Shown here one piece after another: positions 5,877 to 6,038 of a DNA stretch of 6,038 bases. The notes beneath the pieces were generated by a model that ran no database searches, was not told where the DNA came from, and was given only the letters and a program-made list of their open reading frames with translations. Each line of letters opens with the position of its first letter. Positions within the stretch are counted from its first letter, which is position 1. A program made the position numbers and the translations under genes. The DNA is from an uncultured Flavobacteriales bacterium (lineage in GTDB: Bacteria; Bacteroidota; Bacteroidia; Flavobacteriales_D; Parvicellaceae): contig CALKFX010000095.1 of NCBI GenBank assembly GCA_938084875.1, positions 1 to 6,038 on the forward strand. Direction: 5' to 3'.

Positions 5877-6038
5877 TTATACTTCAGCTAACATTTTTTC
5901 ACCTGCCTCGATTGCCTCTTCAATAGTTCCCTTAAGGTTAAAGGCTGCTTCAGGAAGATGATCTAATTCCCCATCCATGATCATGTTAAATCCTTTGATG
6001 GTTTCTTTGATATCTACCAATACACCAGGGATTCCCGT
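5877..6038 (-). CDS. atpD: F1Fo ATP synthase beta subunit, C-terminal end only
   Basis: Catalytic beta subunit of F1. Only the last 53 residues and the TAA stop (5879-5877) are in the window, and the 5' part lies beyond base 6038. The visible tail contains IKGFNMIMDGELDHLPEAAF, the conserved C-terminal segment of beta (F..I..GE.D.LPE.AF, whose DELSEED-equivalent helices lie just upstream), then NLKGTIEEAIEAGEKMLAEV at the end. The P-loop and other catalytic residues are outside the window. It is followed after three bases by atpC. The remaining ATP synthase genes are not visible here; in Flavobacteriia they usually form a separate cluster. Confidence 0.95.
   Translation of the reverse strand, partial: TGIPGVLVDIKETIKGFNMIMDGELDHLPEAAFNLKGTIEEAIEAGEKMLAEV

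Noticed and set aside
1..6038. Mobile element, CRISPR array, toxin-antitoxin or defence system
   Set aside because: All coding space is accounted for by core genes in a conserved-looking order. I saw no direct repeat series, transposase, integrase or terminal inverted repeats.

Overview
The window is a low-GC (AT-rich) chromosomal segment from a member of the Bacteroidetes, most likely the class Flavobacteriia. Four things point there: the wording of the proteins (a Bacteroidetes-type HU with a GRNISKN arm, an RNase G without the zinc-link cysteines, an epsilon subunit of only 91 residues); A-rich translation starts without Shine-Dalgarno motifs; a TAnnTTTG-type -7 box; and an atpD-atpC pair with no other ATP synthase gene on the side that is visible. 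Genus cannot be decided from this sequence. It looks like ordinary core chromosome: I see no insertion sequence, phage gene, CRISPR array, tRNA or rRNA.

Layout. On the left, a mutY adenine glycosylase gene runs off the window on the minus strand (1-893). It starts at a TTG and diverges, across a 134-bp intergenic region, from a plus-strand group: an HU-family DNA-binding protein (1028-1321), a 29-residue extremely basic protein (1351-1440), and a Rne/Rng-family endoribonuclease (1587-3140) ending at a strong intrinsic terminator (3145-3180). The recX gene follows on the plus strand (3227-3694). It meets, tail to tail with one base between stop codons, a minus-strand BtuB-like TonB-dependent outer-membrane receptor (3696-5525). 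Upstream of the receptor on the same strand lie atpC (5598-5873) and the 3' end of atpD (5877-6038, cut by the window edge).

How the genes relate. MutY and RecX serve DNA repair and recombination, HU organises the nucleoid, and the RNase G-like enzyme processes rRNA and mRNA. The 29-residue protein resembles the small basic COX24/AURKAIP1-type ribosomal proteins. HU, the small protein and rng have no recognisable intrinsic terminator between them and may be co-transcribed. AtpD and AtpC are subunits of the F1 sector of ATP synthase, and the receptor may be transcribed partly by read-through from them.

The most interesting unexplained structure is the 146-base leader of rng. It can form three consecutive hairpins, the last a perfect 20-bp palindrome ending 18 bases before the GTG start. 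This is reminiscent of the structured leader through which enterobacterial RNase E controls its own mRNA. A cis-regulatory role here is inference.
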